Shown: positions 16,168-25,285, numbered from the stretch's first letter. The stretch: 51,359 nt of DNA from Lachnospiraceae bacterium UBA1766 (GCA_002314715.1 DCGY01000073.1:1-51359); one strand, 5' to 3'. Notes: a model not told the origin generated them from the sequence alone. Translations and numbers: made by a program.

Positions 16168-17613
16168 ATGAAAAAGATTTTATTCGCTGCTTCAGAAGGT
16201 GTTCCGTTTATTAAAACAGGAGGTCTGGCAGATGTTGTAGGTTCTTTGCCAAAGTGCATTGATAAGAGATATTTTGATGTTCGCGTTATCCTTCCCAAGT
16301 ATGCCTGCATGAAGCAGGAAATGAAGGATAAGATGACTTATGTAACACATTTTTATATGGATTATAATTGGCAGAATGTTTATGTAGGTGTGTTGGAAGC
16401 AATTGTGGATGAGGTACATTATTACTTCATTGACAACGAATTCTATTTCAACGGTCCCAAGCCCTACGGCGATGATCCCAGATATGAGATTGAACGCTAT
16501 GCATTTTTCTCAAAGGCTGTGCTTTCCGCACTTCCGTTAATCGGCTTCCAGCCGGATGTGATTCACTGTCACGATTGGCAGACCGGTTTGATTCCGGTTT
16601 ACCTGAAAGAACGTTTCCGAGGAGATTTGTTCTTCACCTCCATGAAATCGGTTATTACCATTCATAACCTGAAATTCCAAGGCAAGTGGGATGTAAAGAC
16701 CGTACAGAGTATTACCGGACTTCCGGATTATTTCTTTACCTCCGATAAGTTGGAATCCTACAAGGATGCCAATTTGTTAAAGGGCGGTATTGTTTATGCG
16801 GACGCAGTTACCACGGTAAGTGATACCTATGCGGAAGAGATTAAGACAGAGTTCTACGGAGAAGGTCTGGATGGCTTACTACGTGCCAGAACCAATGATT
16901 TACGCGGTATCGTAAATGGTATTGATTATACGGATTTTAATCCGGAATCCGATAAATATATTTACAAGAATTATTCCGTAGAAAACTTCAAGAAGGATAA
17001 GATTAAGAATAAACGTGCCCTTCAGAAGGAACTGGGACTGAATCAGGATGATAAGGCAATGATGATTGGCTTGATTTCCAGATTGACCGATCAGAAGGGT
17101 CTTGACCTGATTGCATATGTGATGGATGAGCTTTGCCAGGATAACATTCAGTTTGTTGTGCTTGGTACCGGTGAAGAGCGTTATGAGAATATGTTCCGTC
17201 ATTTTGACTGGAAATATCACGGAAAGGTATCTGCAAACATTTACTATTCCGAGGCACTTTCCCATAAGGTATATGCTGCCTGTGATGCCTTCCTGATGCC
17301 TTCCTTGTTTGAGCCCTGCGGCTTGAGCCAGTTAATGAGCTTACGTTACGGTACCTTACCCATTGTCAGAGAAACAGGCGGTTTAAAGGATACGGTTGTT
17401 CCTTATAATCAGTATGAGGGAACCGGTACCGGATTTAGCTTTACCAATTATAATGCGCATGAAATGTTAAACACCATTCGCTTTGCGGAGCATGTATATT
17501 ATGACAAGAAGAAAGAGTGGAATAAGCTGGTAGAACGCGCAATGCAGGAAGATTTCTCTTGGGATGTATCTGCAAGAAAATACCAGGAAATGTACGATTG
17601 GTTGATTGGCTAA
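16168..17613 (+). CDS. glgA: Glycogen (starch) synthase, ADP-glucose type
   Basis: GT5 glucosyltransferase extending alpha-1,4-glucan from ADP-glucose. 481 aa, normal length. N-terminal KTGGLADVVG (16-25) binds ADP-glucose; HCHDWQTGLIP, PSLFEPCGLSQL and ETGGLKDTV are GT5 motifs. CGGAGG precedes the ATG. No other glg gene is in view. Confidence 0.95.
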   Translation: MKKILFAASEGVPFIKTGGLADVVGSLPKCIDKRYFDVRVILPKYACMKQEMKDKMTYVTHFYMDYNWQNVYVGVLEAIVDEVHYYFIDNEFYFNGPKPYGDDPRYEIERYAFFSKAVLSALPLIGFQPDVIHCHDWQTGLIPVYLKERFRGDLFFTSMKSVITIHNLKFQGKWDVKTVQSITGLPDYFFTSDKLESYKDANLLKGGIVYADAVTTVSDTYAEEIKTEFYGEGLDGLLRARTNDLRGIVNGIDYTDFNPESDKYIYKNYSVENFKKDKIKNKRALQKELGLNQDDKAMMIGLISRLTDQKGLDLIAYVMDELCQDNIQFVVLGTGEERYENMFRHFDWKYHGKVSANIYYSEALSHKVYAACDAFLMPSLFEPCGLSQLMSLRYGTLPIVRETGGLKDTVVPYNQYEGTGTGFSFTNYNAHEMLNTIRFAEHVYYDKKKEWNKLVERAMQEDFSWDVSARKYQEMYDWLIG

Positions 17614-17614
17614 A

Positions 17615-19267
17615 ATGAATTCAAATAAAAAAACAGATAATTTTGTGGCGCAGGCGGGAATCCTTGCGGTTGCGGGAATTATCAGCAGAGTTATAGGGCT
17701 TCTGTACAGGAGCCCTTTAAATGCTATTATAGGGGAAGAAGGACATGGTTATTATTCCTCGGCTTATGGCTTCTATACCATGATCCTTTTGATTTCCTCC
17801 TACACCATTCCGGCGGCTCTGTCCAAGGTAATTGCCCAAAAGCTTGCGGAAAAAGAATACAGAAATGCACACCGGTTATTTTACGGAGCAATTGTTTATG
17901 TGCTGGCAGTGGGTGGCATTGCCAGTTTGTTTTTGTTCTTCGGAGCCGGACTTTTTGTACAGGAAAATGCCATACCGGTGCTTCGCATGTTTGCACCGAC
18001 CATTTTTATTTATGGAATGCTGGGTGTCTTGAGAGGTTATTTTCAAGCCCATAAGAGTATGGTGCAAACCTCTATTTCTCAAATACTGGAACAAATTGCC
18101 AATGCAATTGTCAGTGTTTTGGGGGCATATGTACTGATTCAGCTTTTTGCGATGGACCCGGTTAGCGGTGAAGTGGATTCCACAAGACAAGCGGTGTACG
18201 GTGCAATGGGTAGTGCTCTGGGGACGGGAATCGGCGTGGTTACCGGTTTGATTTTTATGGCAGGCATGTATGCACTGAATCGAAAGATGATTCTTCGACG
18301 GGTACGAAACGATAAGCATACGCAGGTGGATTCTTATCTCGACATTATGAAAACCATTACCGTTGTGGTGACTCCTTTTATTCTGGCCACAGCGATATAT
18401 AATTTAAGCAGCTCCGTAAACAATTACCTTTACAATATGCTGTTTCCTACCATGAAGGCGGTGGACGAGTCCATCAGTTCCTTCCGCTGGGGTATCTTTG
18501 CGGGACAGTCCTTGACGGTATCCAATATTCCCATAGCCTTTGCTTCCGCAATGACTTCTGCGGTAATTCCTTCGGTAGCCAGACTGTTAAATGATGACCA
18601 GAGGGAGGAACTCCATGAGAAAATCGGTGTATCCGTGAAATCTACCATGGTAATTTCCATTCCCTGTGCGGTGGGACTGTTTGTATTGGCCAAGCCGATT
18701 ATGTTTCTGCTGTTTCCCCGCAAGGATGAAATCGTAACCATGGCAGCAGGCTTTTTGATGACACTGTCCTTGTCGGTTATTTTTTATGCCTTGTCTACTT
18801 TAAATCAAAGTATTTTGCAGGGCATCGGAAGAGCCAGAGCATCCATTGTTAATGCGGCAATTGCGTTGGTATTACAAACGGTATTGGCGGTGGTGCTTTT
18901 GTGGGGAACGGACCTGGATATCTACAGTATTGCGATTGCAAATACATTCTATTCCGGAATGATGTGTGTGCTGAATCAGTTGTCGGTAAGGAAGTATGTG
19001 GGATATAAGCAGGAGATGAAGCGGACCTTTGTTCTTCCTTTTGTGGCTTCAGTCATTATGGGTGGAGTCGCCTTTGGGGTATATCAGGGTCTTTATGCCC
19101 TTACCCGATCCATGCGAATTTCCTTAATTCCTGCGGTCATCGTGGCCGTTCCGGTATATTTCGTGGTACTAATTTTGCTGGGTGGCATGACAGAAGCAGA
19201 ACTTCGGACCATTCCCAAGGGATATTTGCTGGTGAAGGTTTTTAAGAAATTGAAATTGATGCGCTAG
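17615..19267 (+). CDS. MOP-superfamily polysaccharide/lipid-linked flippase (SpoVB/MurJ-like)
   Basis: 550 aa, about 14 TM segments, no soluble domain. The start TDNFVAQAGILAVAGIISRVIGLLYR and the later GVLRGYFQAHKSMVQTSISQILEQ segment are typical of the SpoVB/MATE-like exporter group that flips lipid-linked cell-wall or spore-cortex precursors. The ATG at 17615 begins 2 bp after the glgA stop and lacks a clear ribosome site; a TTG at 17606 overlapping glgA is less likely. Cotranscription with glgA is likely. SpoVB versus a capsule flippase is unresolved. Confidence 0.85.
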   Translation: MNSNKKTDNFVAQAGILAVAGIISRVIGLLYRSPLNAIIGEEGHGYYSSAYGFYTMILLISSYTIPAALSKVIAQKLAEKEYRNAHRLFYGAIVYVLAVGGIASLFLFFGAGLFVQENAIPVLRMFAPTIFIYGMLGVLRGYFQAHKSMVQTSISQILEQIANAIVSVLGAYVLIQLFAMDPVSGEVDSTRQAVYGAMGSALGTGIGVVTGLIFMAGMYALNRKMILRRVRNDKHTQVDSYLDIMKTITVVVTPFILATAIYNLSSSVNNYLYNMLFPTMKAVDESISSFRWGIFAGQSLTVSNIPIAFASAMTSAVIPSVARLLNDDQREELHEKIGVSVKSTMVISIPCAVGLFVLAKPIMFLLFPRKDEIVTMAAGFLMTLSLSVIFYALSTLNQSILQGIGRARASIVNAAIALVLQTVLAVVLLWGTDLDIYSIAIANTFYSGMMCVLNQLSVRKYVGYKQEMKRTFVLPFVASVIMGGVAFGVYQGLYALTRSMRISLIPAVIVAVPVYFVVLILLGGMTEAELRTIPKGYLLVKVFKKLKLMR

Positions 19268-19286
19268 GAGATCGTGTATGGAGTTG

Positions 19287-19346
19287 GAGGACGGTGGTAA
19301 GGGTTCGCGGGAACAATTGCCACCGTCCTCTAGTCCACTCTTTTTT
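19287..19346 (+). terminator. Strong hairpin between flippase and the two-component genes
   Basis: GAGGACGGTGGTAA (19287-19300) pairs with TTGCCACCGTCCTC (19317-19330) over 14 bp; a T6 run follows 10 bp later at 19341-19346. Confidence 0.75.
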
Positions 19347-19375
19347 ATGAAAATGACGAACGGATAAAAGACACA

Positions 19376-20110
19376 ATGGGTGAAAACGCACAGAGAATTC
19401 GAATTGCAATTCTAGACGATGATGTGACTATGATTGATCGCATAAAAAAAACAATTGTAAAATCGGAGCTTATGCAGAAATACCAGCCGATTTTTGTAAG
19501 TTATGTTACCGTGAATGAATTAAGGTGGGATATAGAGGATAAAAGTGAATATTTTCAGATATATTTACTGGATATTCAGGTGGGTCAGGATAATGGACTG
19601 GAACTGGCAAAATATATCCGTGACAGAGATGCCGAAGCAGCTATTATTTTCTTAACCTCTTATATGGAATACAGTATTGAAGGATATGAGTGCTCTGCAT
19701 ATCGCTATATTTTAAAGAGCCAATTCGAAGAGAAGCTTCTTGAAACATTAAGTGGTTTGTTTGAAAAATTAAAGTCTGGTACGGTGAAAACCTATTTTAT
19801 CGATGGACAGTATTCCATGGAGAAAATAGAAGAGAAGGACATTATTTATCTTTATAAAGAAGGAAAATACACATATTTTTCAAAAGAATGCGGAATGTCC
19901 AGAGAAAGAAAAGCCATGTCAGAAGTTTTGGATTCATTAACAAGAGATCAATTTGTTTTGATTGAAAAAGGGTGTGCAGTTAATTTGGAACACGTAATGA
20001 GTATCCATAATCTGGAGGTTATCATGAGAAATGGCGAAAAACTTTTCTGCAGTAGAAAACAAATAGGTATATTAAAAGAAAAGGTGCGTTCTTATTGGGG
20101 GATGAAATAG
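19376..20110 (+). CDS. LytTR-family response regulator (AgrA/ComE type)
   Basis: 244 aa. The receiver domain has acidic residues LDDD at 13-16, phospho-acceptor Asp66 (YLLDIQ) and Lys114. A LytTR DNA-binding domain covers about 140-240 (YSMEKIEEKDIIYLYKEGKYTYF, FVLIEKGCAVNLEHV). Such regulators bind paired 9-bp repeats about 21-22 bp apart and respond to peptide-sensing kinases. The kinase gene follows 3 bp later. The ribosome site is weak. Base composition from here to 25246 is more AT-rich than the flanks by eye. Confidence 0.92.
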   Translation: MGENAQRIRIAILDDDVTMIDRIKKTIVKSELMQKYQPIFVSYVTVNELRWDIEDKSEYFQIYLLDIQVGQDNGLELAKYIRDRDAEAAIIFLTSYMEYSIEGYECSAYRYILKSQFEEKLLETLSGLFEKLKSGTVKTYFIDGQYSMEKIEEKDIIYLYKEGKYTYFSKECGMSRERKAMSEVLDSLTRDQFVLIEKGCAVNLEHVMSIHNLEVIMRNGEKLFCSRKQIGILKEKVRSYWGMK

Positions 20111-20113
20111 CGT

Positions 20114-21403
20114 ATGGGGTATATCGTATTACGTGCTTTAGAGGAATTTGCAATCTATTATATTGGTGTATCTGCTATTTTTAAGAATGATGGAAGGAAG
20201 GATTCCAAGCGATTGCCGGAGGGAACAGCCCTCGTTGGTATAAGTGTTATGTTTGCGGGGGCTTTTTGGATAAATTGTTTTGTGATGAAATTCTGCCCAT
20301 TAGAATATTTGGTGGCCTGGATTATTTCTACTGTGCTGATTGTATTTTTGTTTGACGAGAAGATTTTATCGAAGATTCTTTTCAACCTGCTATATTGGGT
20401 ATATATTTTAGGCTATCGGTTTTTATTTGCACAGATAGGGGTATATTTTACCAACAGTTTGGATATGGAGATATATAATCGCTATTCCGAAAATTGGTGC
20501 TTTATGGAAGCTGTTGAAGCAGTTCTTTTGATTCTTTTGATTGTTTCATTTCGCTATTTAATGGACCGGAACAGTTTGCAGGACAGATGGGAATTAAAAC
20601 AGACTTTGTATGTACTTGGGATAATTCTTTTTTTTGATTTGAACTATTGGGTTTTTAAATATATCTCTTCGTTTGGAATTACATTTGATATAATATGTCT
20701 GGCTTGTTATGTTATGGGTTCTGTTTTCTTTTTGTTTAGTGTGGGATATGCCAAGGAGCAAATATCACAATTAAAATTGGTGAACAATCAGGAGATATTG
20801 GTAGAACAGTATAATTTGCTTAAAATCAACTATTATGAAAAAAGAAAAGCTCTGCATGATGAATTACAGCAAAATGCACTGCTGGCAGAATATATCCGAA
20901 ATGATAGAAAAGAAGATGCATTAAAGCTTTTGCAACAACAGGAAGCTGATTATCGTGCCACTGCGGTACCGTCTATTACCGGGATTGTAGAAATGGATTT
21001 GCTGATTCAAAATAAAAAACGACAAATGGAACAGAAAAATATTCAATTTACGATTCAGTCGGAAATCTATTATAATCCATTCTCGGTAAATGATTGGTGT
21101 ATTTTATTTGGAAATATGGTGGATAATGCTGTGGAGGAAGTGGAAAAACTACCACGGAAGGATAGAAAGATTTGGATTAAATTGGCAAACCGAAATCACA
21201 TGTTTTTCATGGAGATGCGTAATGCGGTTGCAACCCCGTCCATAAAAGTGGGGAATCATTTTCTGTCTAATAAAATGGATTGGGTAAACCATGGAATCGG
21301 TATGGAAAGCTGCAAAACAATTGTGAAAAAATATGGCGGCGAATTGGAAATATATGAAGAACAAAAAGAATTCGTGGTCAAAATCAGCATTTATGATATT
21401 TAG
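20114..21403 (+). CDS. GHKL-type sensor histidine kinase (AgrC-like)
   Basis: 429 aa. About six N-terminal TM helices (residues 1-215) form the sensor, as in AgrC, FsrC and VirS, which detect secreted peptides. Phospho-acceptor His248 lies in ALHDELQQNALL, not a classical HisKA box. The GHKL ATPase domain has its N box at 334-342 (NMVDNAVEE) and G box GIGMESCKTIVKKYGG. No agrB/agrD-type genes are next to it. Transcribed with the regulator and ended by the terminator at 21409. Confidence 0.9.
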   Translation: MGYIVLRALEEFAIYYIGVSAIFKNDGRKDSKRLPEGTALVGISVMFAGAFWINCFVMKFCPLEYLVAWIISTVLIVFLFDEKILSKILFNLLYWVYILGYRFLFAQIGVYFTNSLDMEIYNRYSENWCFMEAVEAVLLILLIVSFRYLMDRNSLQDRWELKQTLYVLGIILFFDLNYWVFKYISSFGITFDIICLACYVMGSVFFLFSVGYAKEQISQLKLVNNQEILVEQYNLLKINYYEKRKALHDELQQNALLAEYIRNDRKEDALKLLQQQEADYRATAVPSITGIVEMDLLIQNKKRQMEQKNIQFTIQSEIYYNPFSVNDWCILFGNMVDNAVEEVEKLPRKDRKIWIKLANRNHMFFMEMRNAVATPSIKVGNHFLSNKMDWVNHGIGMESCKTIVKKYGGELEIYEEQKEFVVKISIYDI

Positions 21404-21408
21404 AAAGT

Positions 21409-21436
21409 GCTCTGCGCATTGACGCAGAGCTTTTTT
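21409..21436 (+). terminator. Intrinsic terminator after the kinase gene
   Basis: GCTCTGCG (21409-21416), loop CATTGA, CGCAGAGC (21423-21430), then six T. It separates sensor genes from the exported-protein operon. Confidence 0.92.
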
Positions 21437-21438
21437 GC

Positions 21439-21466
21439 GGTCAAAAATCGACATTTCAGGGTCAAA
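21439..21466 (+). promoter_or_regulatory. Candidate LytTR operator (direct repeat, 21-bp period)
   Basis: GGTCAAA occurs at 21439-21445 and again at 21460-21466, two helical turns apart, in the leader of the exported-protein operon and just downstream of a LytTR regulator. LytTR proteins are known to bind such spaced direct repeats. The exact 9-bp motif differs from published ones, and the -10 is not clear (TACTAG at 21503 is possible). Confidence 0.5.
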
Positions 21467-21538
21467 GTGAGCAAAAGAAAATAGAACATGCTACAAAAGA
21501 AATACTAGAACAAAAAGAAAGGAAGGTATTGTATTATT

Positions 21539-21937
21539 ATGAAACACAAATTTTTAAAGGGTTTAGTATGTACAGCCGCTTTATCGTTAATGCTAGTGGG
21601 TGGTGTACAGGCATCTTCAGTTGGAGCGTTGCTATTTACAAACCAAACTAGTAGCGCAACGGGATGGGTAGGATTAACGAGTAATTCGGTTCATGTAGTC
21701 GGAGCAGTTAATTCAACTTCTGCATACTCTGTAGAATTTATTACTTATTCCGCTGAAAATTCAAGTGGAACTGCAAATTATCTGGGTTCAAGAGTAATTT
21801 CTCCGGGTTCTAATGATAACTATTATCTTAGTAAGGCTCTTAGTCAGGATTCTGTTGCCAAGGCAGTTATGTACGGAAATCTTATGCGAAATCAAAAAAA
21901 AGATTGTATTGCTACAGTCCTGGTCTCAAATGAATAG
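21539..21937 (+). CDS. Sec-exported small protein of unknown family
   Basis: 132 aa. A classical signal peptide: basic MKHKFLK, hydrophobic core, then GGVQA with cleavage likely after Ala25. The mature part (about 107 aa) is rich in Ser, Thr, Asn, Val and Tyr, looks beta-rich, and holds a single Cys near the C-terminus. AGGAAGG lies about 12 nt before the ATG. I do not recognise the family. Its place between a peptide-sensing two-component system and an ABC transporter suggests a bacteriocin-like or signal protein. The layout recalls lactococcin 972-type loci, but I see no convincing sequence match. Confidence 0.75.
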   Translation: MKHKFLKGLVCTAALSLMLVGGVQASSVGALLFTNQTSSATGWVGLTSNSVHVVGAVNSTSAYSVEFITYSAENSSGTANYLGSRVISPGSNDNYYLSKALSQDSVAKAVMYGNLMRNQKKDCIATVLVSNE

Positions 21938-21964
21938 GTGATTTAATACTTGGAGGTATTTTGT

Positions 21965-23668
21965 ATGTTTCGTATGACCGGAAAGAGGATTTTTCGAGAT
22001 TATTTTAGTTTGTTTATGGTAGTAGTTACTCCTCTGTGTATGGTTTTGTATTTACAAAAGAGTATAGAAAAATTAATAGCGGAAAATCACTCTGAAGGTT
22101 TTACGATGGGGGCATTTCGGATTATGCAGCCAATGGTACCGTACATTTTTATTGTTTGCATGTTATTGGCGTATGAAGTATATTACGCCAAACAGAAGAC
22201 AACATTAAAAGATTTATGCAGAGTGTATAAAAAAGAGTGGCGAACTGACTTTTGCGTGACCATCTATTTATTGGTATTTATTACTTTGATCACCGGAATT
22301 CTTTTTGTGTATGTGGACAAGTATCGACTTTCGTTGCCATATCAAAGTGATGAATGGAATCGATATTTTGTTCGAATGATTTTACAAAAACATACTTTTG
22401 TATACTTGCTGGCAATTATGATAGGACGTTGTATTGCGTATATACCGAAACGTATTGCAGGTATTAGTTTTATATTATTCCTATCTTACTTTTTTGGAGA
22501 AGGTATCTTTGGTGCAGTTCAGTACTTACTTTTTTATAGACCCAATTTGGCGGAGAAAACATCCATATTGAATCTATGGTGCTATGCCTTAGATATGGTG
22601 GAGAATTCATATTATTTGATTTCTGCAGAACCGCATCATTATTATCGACTATTGTTTTGGATAAGTATTACGCTAGCGATATATGTGTGGTTGATTCATC
22701 GGAACTGGTTGCTAAAAATCGCAACCATTGGGCTGGTAGTGGGCAGCTTGTGGTGTTATATCCAATCCTACGGAGCTGCTGCGGTTTACAGTACAACCAA
22801 TAATAATGACAGTTGGAGAGCGGATCAGATATATTATTTGCTCTTATATTATAAAGACCCATTTACCCAGGAATATAAATACAATGATACGGATGAGATT
22901 TTATGTCAGGAAGGTGAGTCGTTTCAGATTACAAAGTACGACATGGAGTTCTCCGTAAACAATCATTTGCAGGGACAGGTTCAATGTACAGTAGATAAAC
23001 AGGATTTAGAAAAATATAGTTTTACATTATACCATGGATACAAAATTCGGTCTGTGCGCAATGAAGAAGGGAAAGAGTTAACTTTTACACAGAATAGAGA
23101 TTGGATTACTGTGAATAATTCGGGCAAGGTGGAAAAGATTATTTTCGAGTATGAAGGATATGATTTATTCTTTTATGCGACCAATCAAGGAATTTACCTT
23201 CCGGCAAATTTTGAGTATTATCCCGTGGCAGGTTTTCACTTGGTTCAGTCGGAAGAAGGAAATGAATTCACACAAGAGCTATTCTCGCAAACAGCCCGGT
23301 TTGATCTGACAGTAAAAGTGAAGGCTGATTATCCGGTTGCATCCAATTTTACAGGGAATCTGATAGGTGAGGAGAAGGGATATTATATTTGGCATTTTGG
23401 GGGAGAAGACCGGGGAATTGCTTTGATGGGAAGTCCCTATTTGGTGGAACGGGAAATAGAAGGTGTCAGGGTGATTGATTCCAAATTAAAACAGTGGGAT
23501 GCCCTTGAACAAAAGTATTTGGAAGCATTTGCCTATTTTCGTGAACAAGGAATCGATATGAAACAAAAAACCTACATTGATACGCCATTTGGTCAGTACA
23601 ATAATATATGCCGAGGGGACGCGTTTTTTATGGGATATATAAATAGCTATGAATGGTTTTTCCGGTAA
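21965..23668 (+). CDS. Large membrane protein with extracytoplasmic M1-like N-domain
   Basis: 567 aa from the ATG at 21965 with GGAGGT upstream (not the TTG at 21950). Seven TM helices occupy residues about 12-276, resembling an ABC-2 permease. The remaining roughly 290 residues are beta-rich; segments such as ITVNNSGKVEKIIFEYEGY and QGIYLPANFEYYPVAGF resemble the N-terminal domain of M1 aminopeptidases fused to ABC-2 permeases. No HExxH motif is present and the protein ends where the catalytic domain would begin. Likely the exporter's or immunity system's outer part. The stop precedes the ATPase gene by 47 bp. Confidence 0.6.
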   Translation: MFRMTGKRIFRDYFSLFMVVVTPLCMVLYLQKSIEKLIAENHSEGFTMGAFRIMQPMVPYIFIVCMLLAYEVYYAKQKTTLKDLCRVYKKEWRTDFCVTIYLLVFITLITGILFVYVDKYRLSLPYQSDEWNRYFVRMILQKHTFVYLLAIMIGRCIAYIPKRIAGISFILFLSYFFGEGIFGAVQYLLFYRPNLAEKTSILNLWCYALDMVENSYYLISAEPHHYYRLLFWISITLAIYVWLIHRNWLLKIATIGLVVGSLWCYIQSYGAAAVYSTTNNNDSWRADQIYYLLLYYKDPFTQEYKYNDTDEILCQEGESFQITKYDMEFSVNNHLQGQVQCTVDKQDLEKYSFTLYHGYKIRSVRNEEGKELTFTQNRDWITVNNSGKVEKIIFEYEGYDLFFYATNQGIYLPANFEYYPVAGFHLVQSEEGNEFTQELFSQTARFDLTVKVKADYPVASNFTGNLIGEEKGYYIWHFGGEDRGIALMGSPYLVEREIEGVRVIDSKLKQWDALEQKYLEAFAYFREQGIDMKQKTYIDTPFGQYNNICRGDAFFMGYINSYEWFFR

Positions 23669-23715
23669 GTGTATGGAGACAGTACGTAAGTATAGAAACT
23701 ATCTGGGAGGAAATA

Positions 23716-24561
23716 ATGAGTCAAATTGAAATCAAGTATCTTCTGAAAAAATACGGAAAAAAAGAAGTCTTGCACAATGTTTGCTGTACTTTGAAGAATG
23801 GAGTTTATGGTTTACTAGGGCCAAACGGAGCAGGAAAAACCACTTTGATGCGGTGTATTACACAGCTTTGCAGCTATCAGGGAGAAATATTCGTAAATGG
23901 GAAAAAAATTGGGAAAAGTGGAATACAGATTGGTTATTTGCCACAGTCGTTTCAAGTTTTTCGTGAGTTAACCGTATGGGAAATGATGCAATATTTCTGT
24001 ATCTTAAAAAAAATTCCGGGGAAAATGCGAGAAGAAGAGATTAAACGCTGCTTACAGATTGTAAACTTGGAAGAACAGAAAAACCAAAGGGCAGGGAAAC
24101 TGTCGGGCGGTATGTTACGTAGGCTTGGAATCGCACAAGCGATTTTGGGACAGCCGGATTTGATTATTTTGGATGAACCTACGGCGGGTCTGGATCCGGA
24201 AGAGAGACTTCGATTCTCCAGTATTATCAATCGAATGGAAAAGGATTGTATTGTACTTATTTCTACACATATTGTTGAGGATGTGGAAGCTTGCTGCGAA
24301 AAAATAATAGTTATGAAACAAGGTTCTGTTTTAGATGTATTGTCGTTGGATGAACTCCGCAAGAAGGCAGAGAATAAAGTTGTCGAGAGAAAAGCAGAAG
24401 AATCATCGGAATCGGTGGAGATGGTTGTGGTGGAGAAAGAATACAAGAAAGAAGGCATTTTATATCAGAGAGTGCTCACGGCAGAAGTACAGGAGGGAGC
24501 ATTGGAACCCTCCGTCGAGGACGGTTATCTCTATGTTCTGCATCAAAAGAGAGGAGAATAG
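23716..24561 (+). CDS. ABC transporter ATP-binding protein
   Basis: 281 aa from the ATG at 23716 with GGGAGG; a longer frame begins inside the previous gene and is rejected. Walker A GPNGAGKTT from 35, Q-loop YLPQSF, signature LSGGMLRRLGIA, Walker B LIILDEPTAGLDP (D153/E154), switch His in STHIVEDVE. The fold is of the BcrA/CcmA export class. A C-terminal extension of about 60 charged residues follows. Pairs with 21965 and/or 24566. Confidence 0.93.
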   Translation: MSQIEIKYLLKKYGKKEVLHNVCCTLKNGVYGLLGPNGAGKTTLMRCITQLCSYQGEIFVNGKKIGKSGIQIGYLPQSFQVFRELTVWEMMQYFCILKKIPGKMREEEIKRCLQIVNLEEQKNQRAGKLSGGMLRRLGIAQAILGQPDLIILDEPTAGLDPEERLRFSSIINRMEKDCIVLISTHIVEDVEACCEKIIVMKQGSVLDVLSLDELRKKAENKVVERKAEESSESVEMVVVEKEYKKEGILYQRVLTAEVQEGALEPSVEDGYLYVLHQKRGE

Positions 24562-24565
24562 AGAT

Positions 24566-25246
24566 ATGGGAGAGAGTTCTTTAAAGAAAGGATTAAGAGG
24601 GTCGACTTCAGGTTCTTCTTTGGAATACATTTTTGAAAAGAACAAATTTGAATTAAAGGGTTTGGGAGTTCTGTTTTTTGTGCCTTTTTTTGTCAATTAC
24701 GGACTTATCGCTTTTATGATGTATGTGAACTATATTGTGGACAATCCACCGGAAGCAGTATTTTTTGATAAGTGTTGCTGCTATATTCCGTTGATGTCTT
24801 GTTGGTGGATGCTTTTGATTTTTCGTGAATATGTGGAAGGAGAGGGAAGAGAGCTACTTGCTTTATACGAACAAAGTAAGATAAAAGATGCCATTTTTTT
24901 GTTTGTGGTGTATTTTCTAACGTGGTTTCCGTTAGTGATTTTTTACTTTGTATATGGAGCCCAAGAGAATGCGCTTATTTTAGATGCGTCGGTTCAGTTG
25001 TTGGTGGCGGTATTTGTTCGATGCGTTTTTTACTTTGGCATTTCTTTTGGGGTGCTGTTCTTAACCCGGAAGATAATGGTGCCCTTTTTGTTTATTATGA
25101 TTTACTATCTGGCCAGTCAAAGTATTTACCATGTTTCCAATCAATTGATTATGGCAATTCTTCGACCGGATAATCTACAAAGCTTTCTTAGTGGATGTAT
25201 AGGGATTGGAATCGGAGTGACTAGCCTGAGATGGAAAAAAGAGTAG
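24566..25246 (+). CDS. ABC transporter permease-like membrane protein
   Basis: 226 aa, about six TM helices, last gene of the operon. The ATG at 24566 is 4 bp after the ATPase stop with GAGGAG upstream; the longer frame starting at 24335 lies within the ATPase gene and is a shadow. No family motif is evident, but size and place fit an ABC-2 permease or immunity subunit. Followed by a terminator. Confidence 0.75.
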   Translation: MGESSLKKGLRGSTSGSSLEYIFEKNKFELKGLGVLFFVPFFVNYGLIAFMMYVNYIVDNPPEAVFFDKCCCYIPLMSCWWMLLIFREYVEGEGRELLALYEQSKIKDAIFLFVVYFLTWFPLVIFYFVYGAQENALILDASVQLLVAVFVRCVFYFGISFGVLFLTRKIMVPFLFIMIYYLASQSIYHVSNQLIMAILRPDNLQSFLSGCIGIGIGVTSLRWKKE

Positions 25247-25252
25247 AATTTT

Positions 25253-25285
25253 AGAGCATCCGCTTTGGAAGTGGATGCTCTTTTT
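25253..25285. terminator. Terminator shared by the ABC operon and rqcH
   Basis: AGAGCATCCGCT (25253-25264) pairs with AGTGGATGCTCT (25270-25281), then TTTTT. It lies between convergent genes. Confidence 0.88.

Noticed and set aside
21539..21937. Double-glycine (C39-type) leader on the exported protein
   Set aside because: GG occurs inside the hydrophobic core and VQA follows as a signal-peptidase site; no C39 peptidase is encoded nearby.
21539..21937. Assignment to the lactococcin 972 family
   Set aside because: Only gene layout is similar; the mature sequence lacks a convincing match.
24335..24565. N-terminal extension of the 24566 permease
   Set aside because: It lies in another frame of the ATPase gene; GAGGAG and the ATG at 24566 give the true start.
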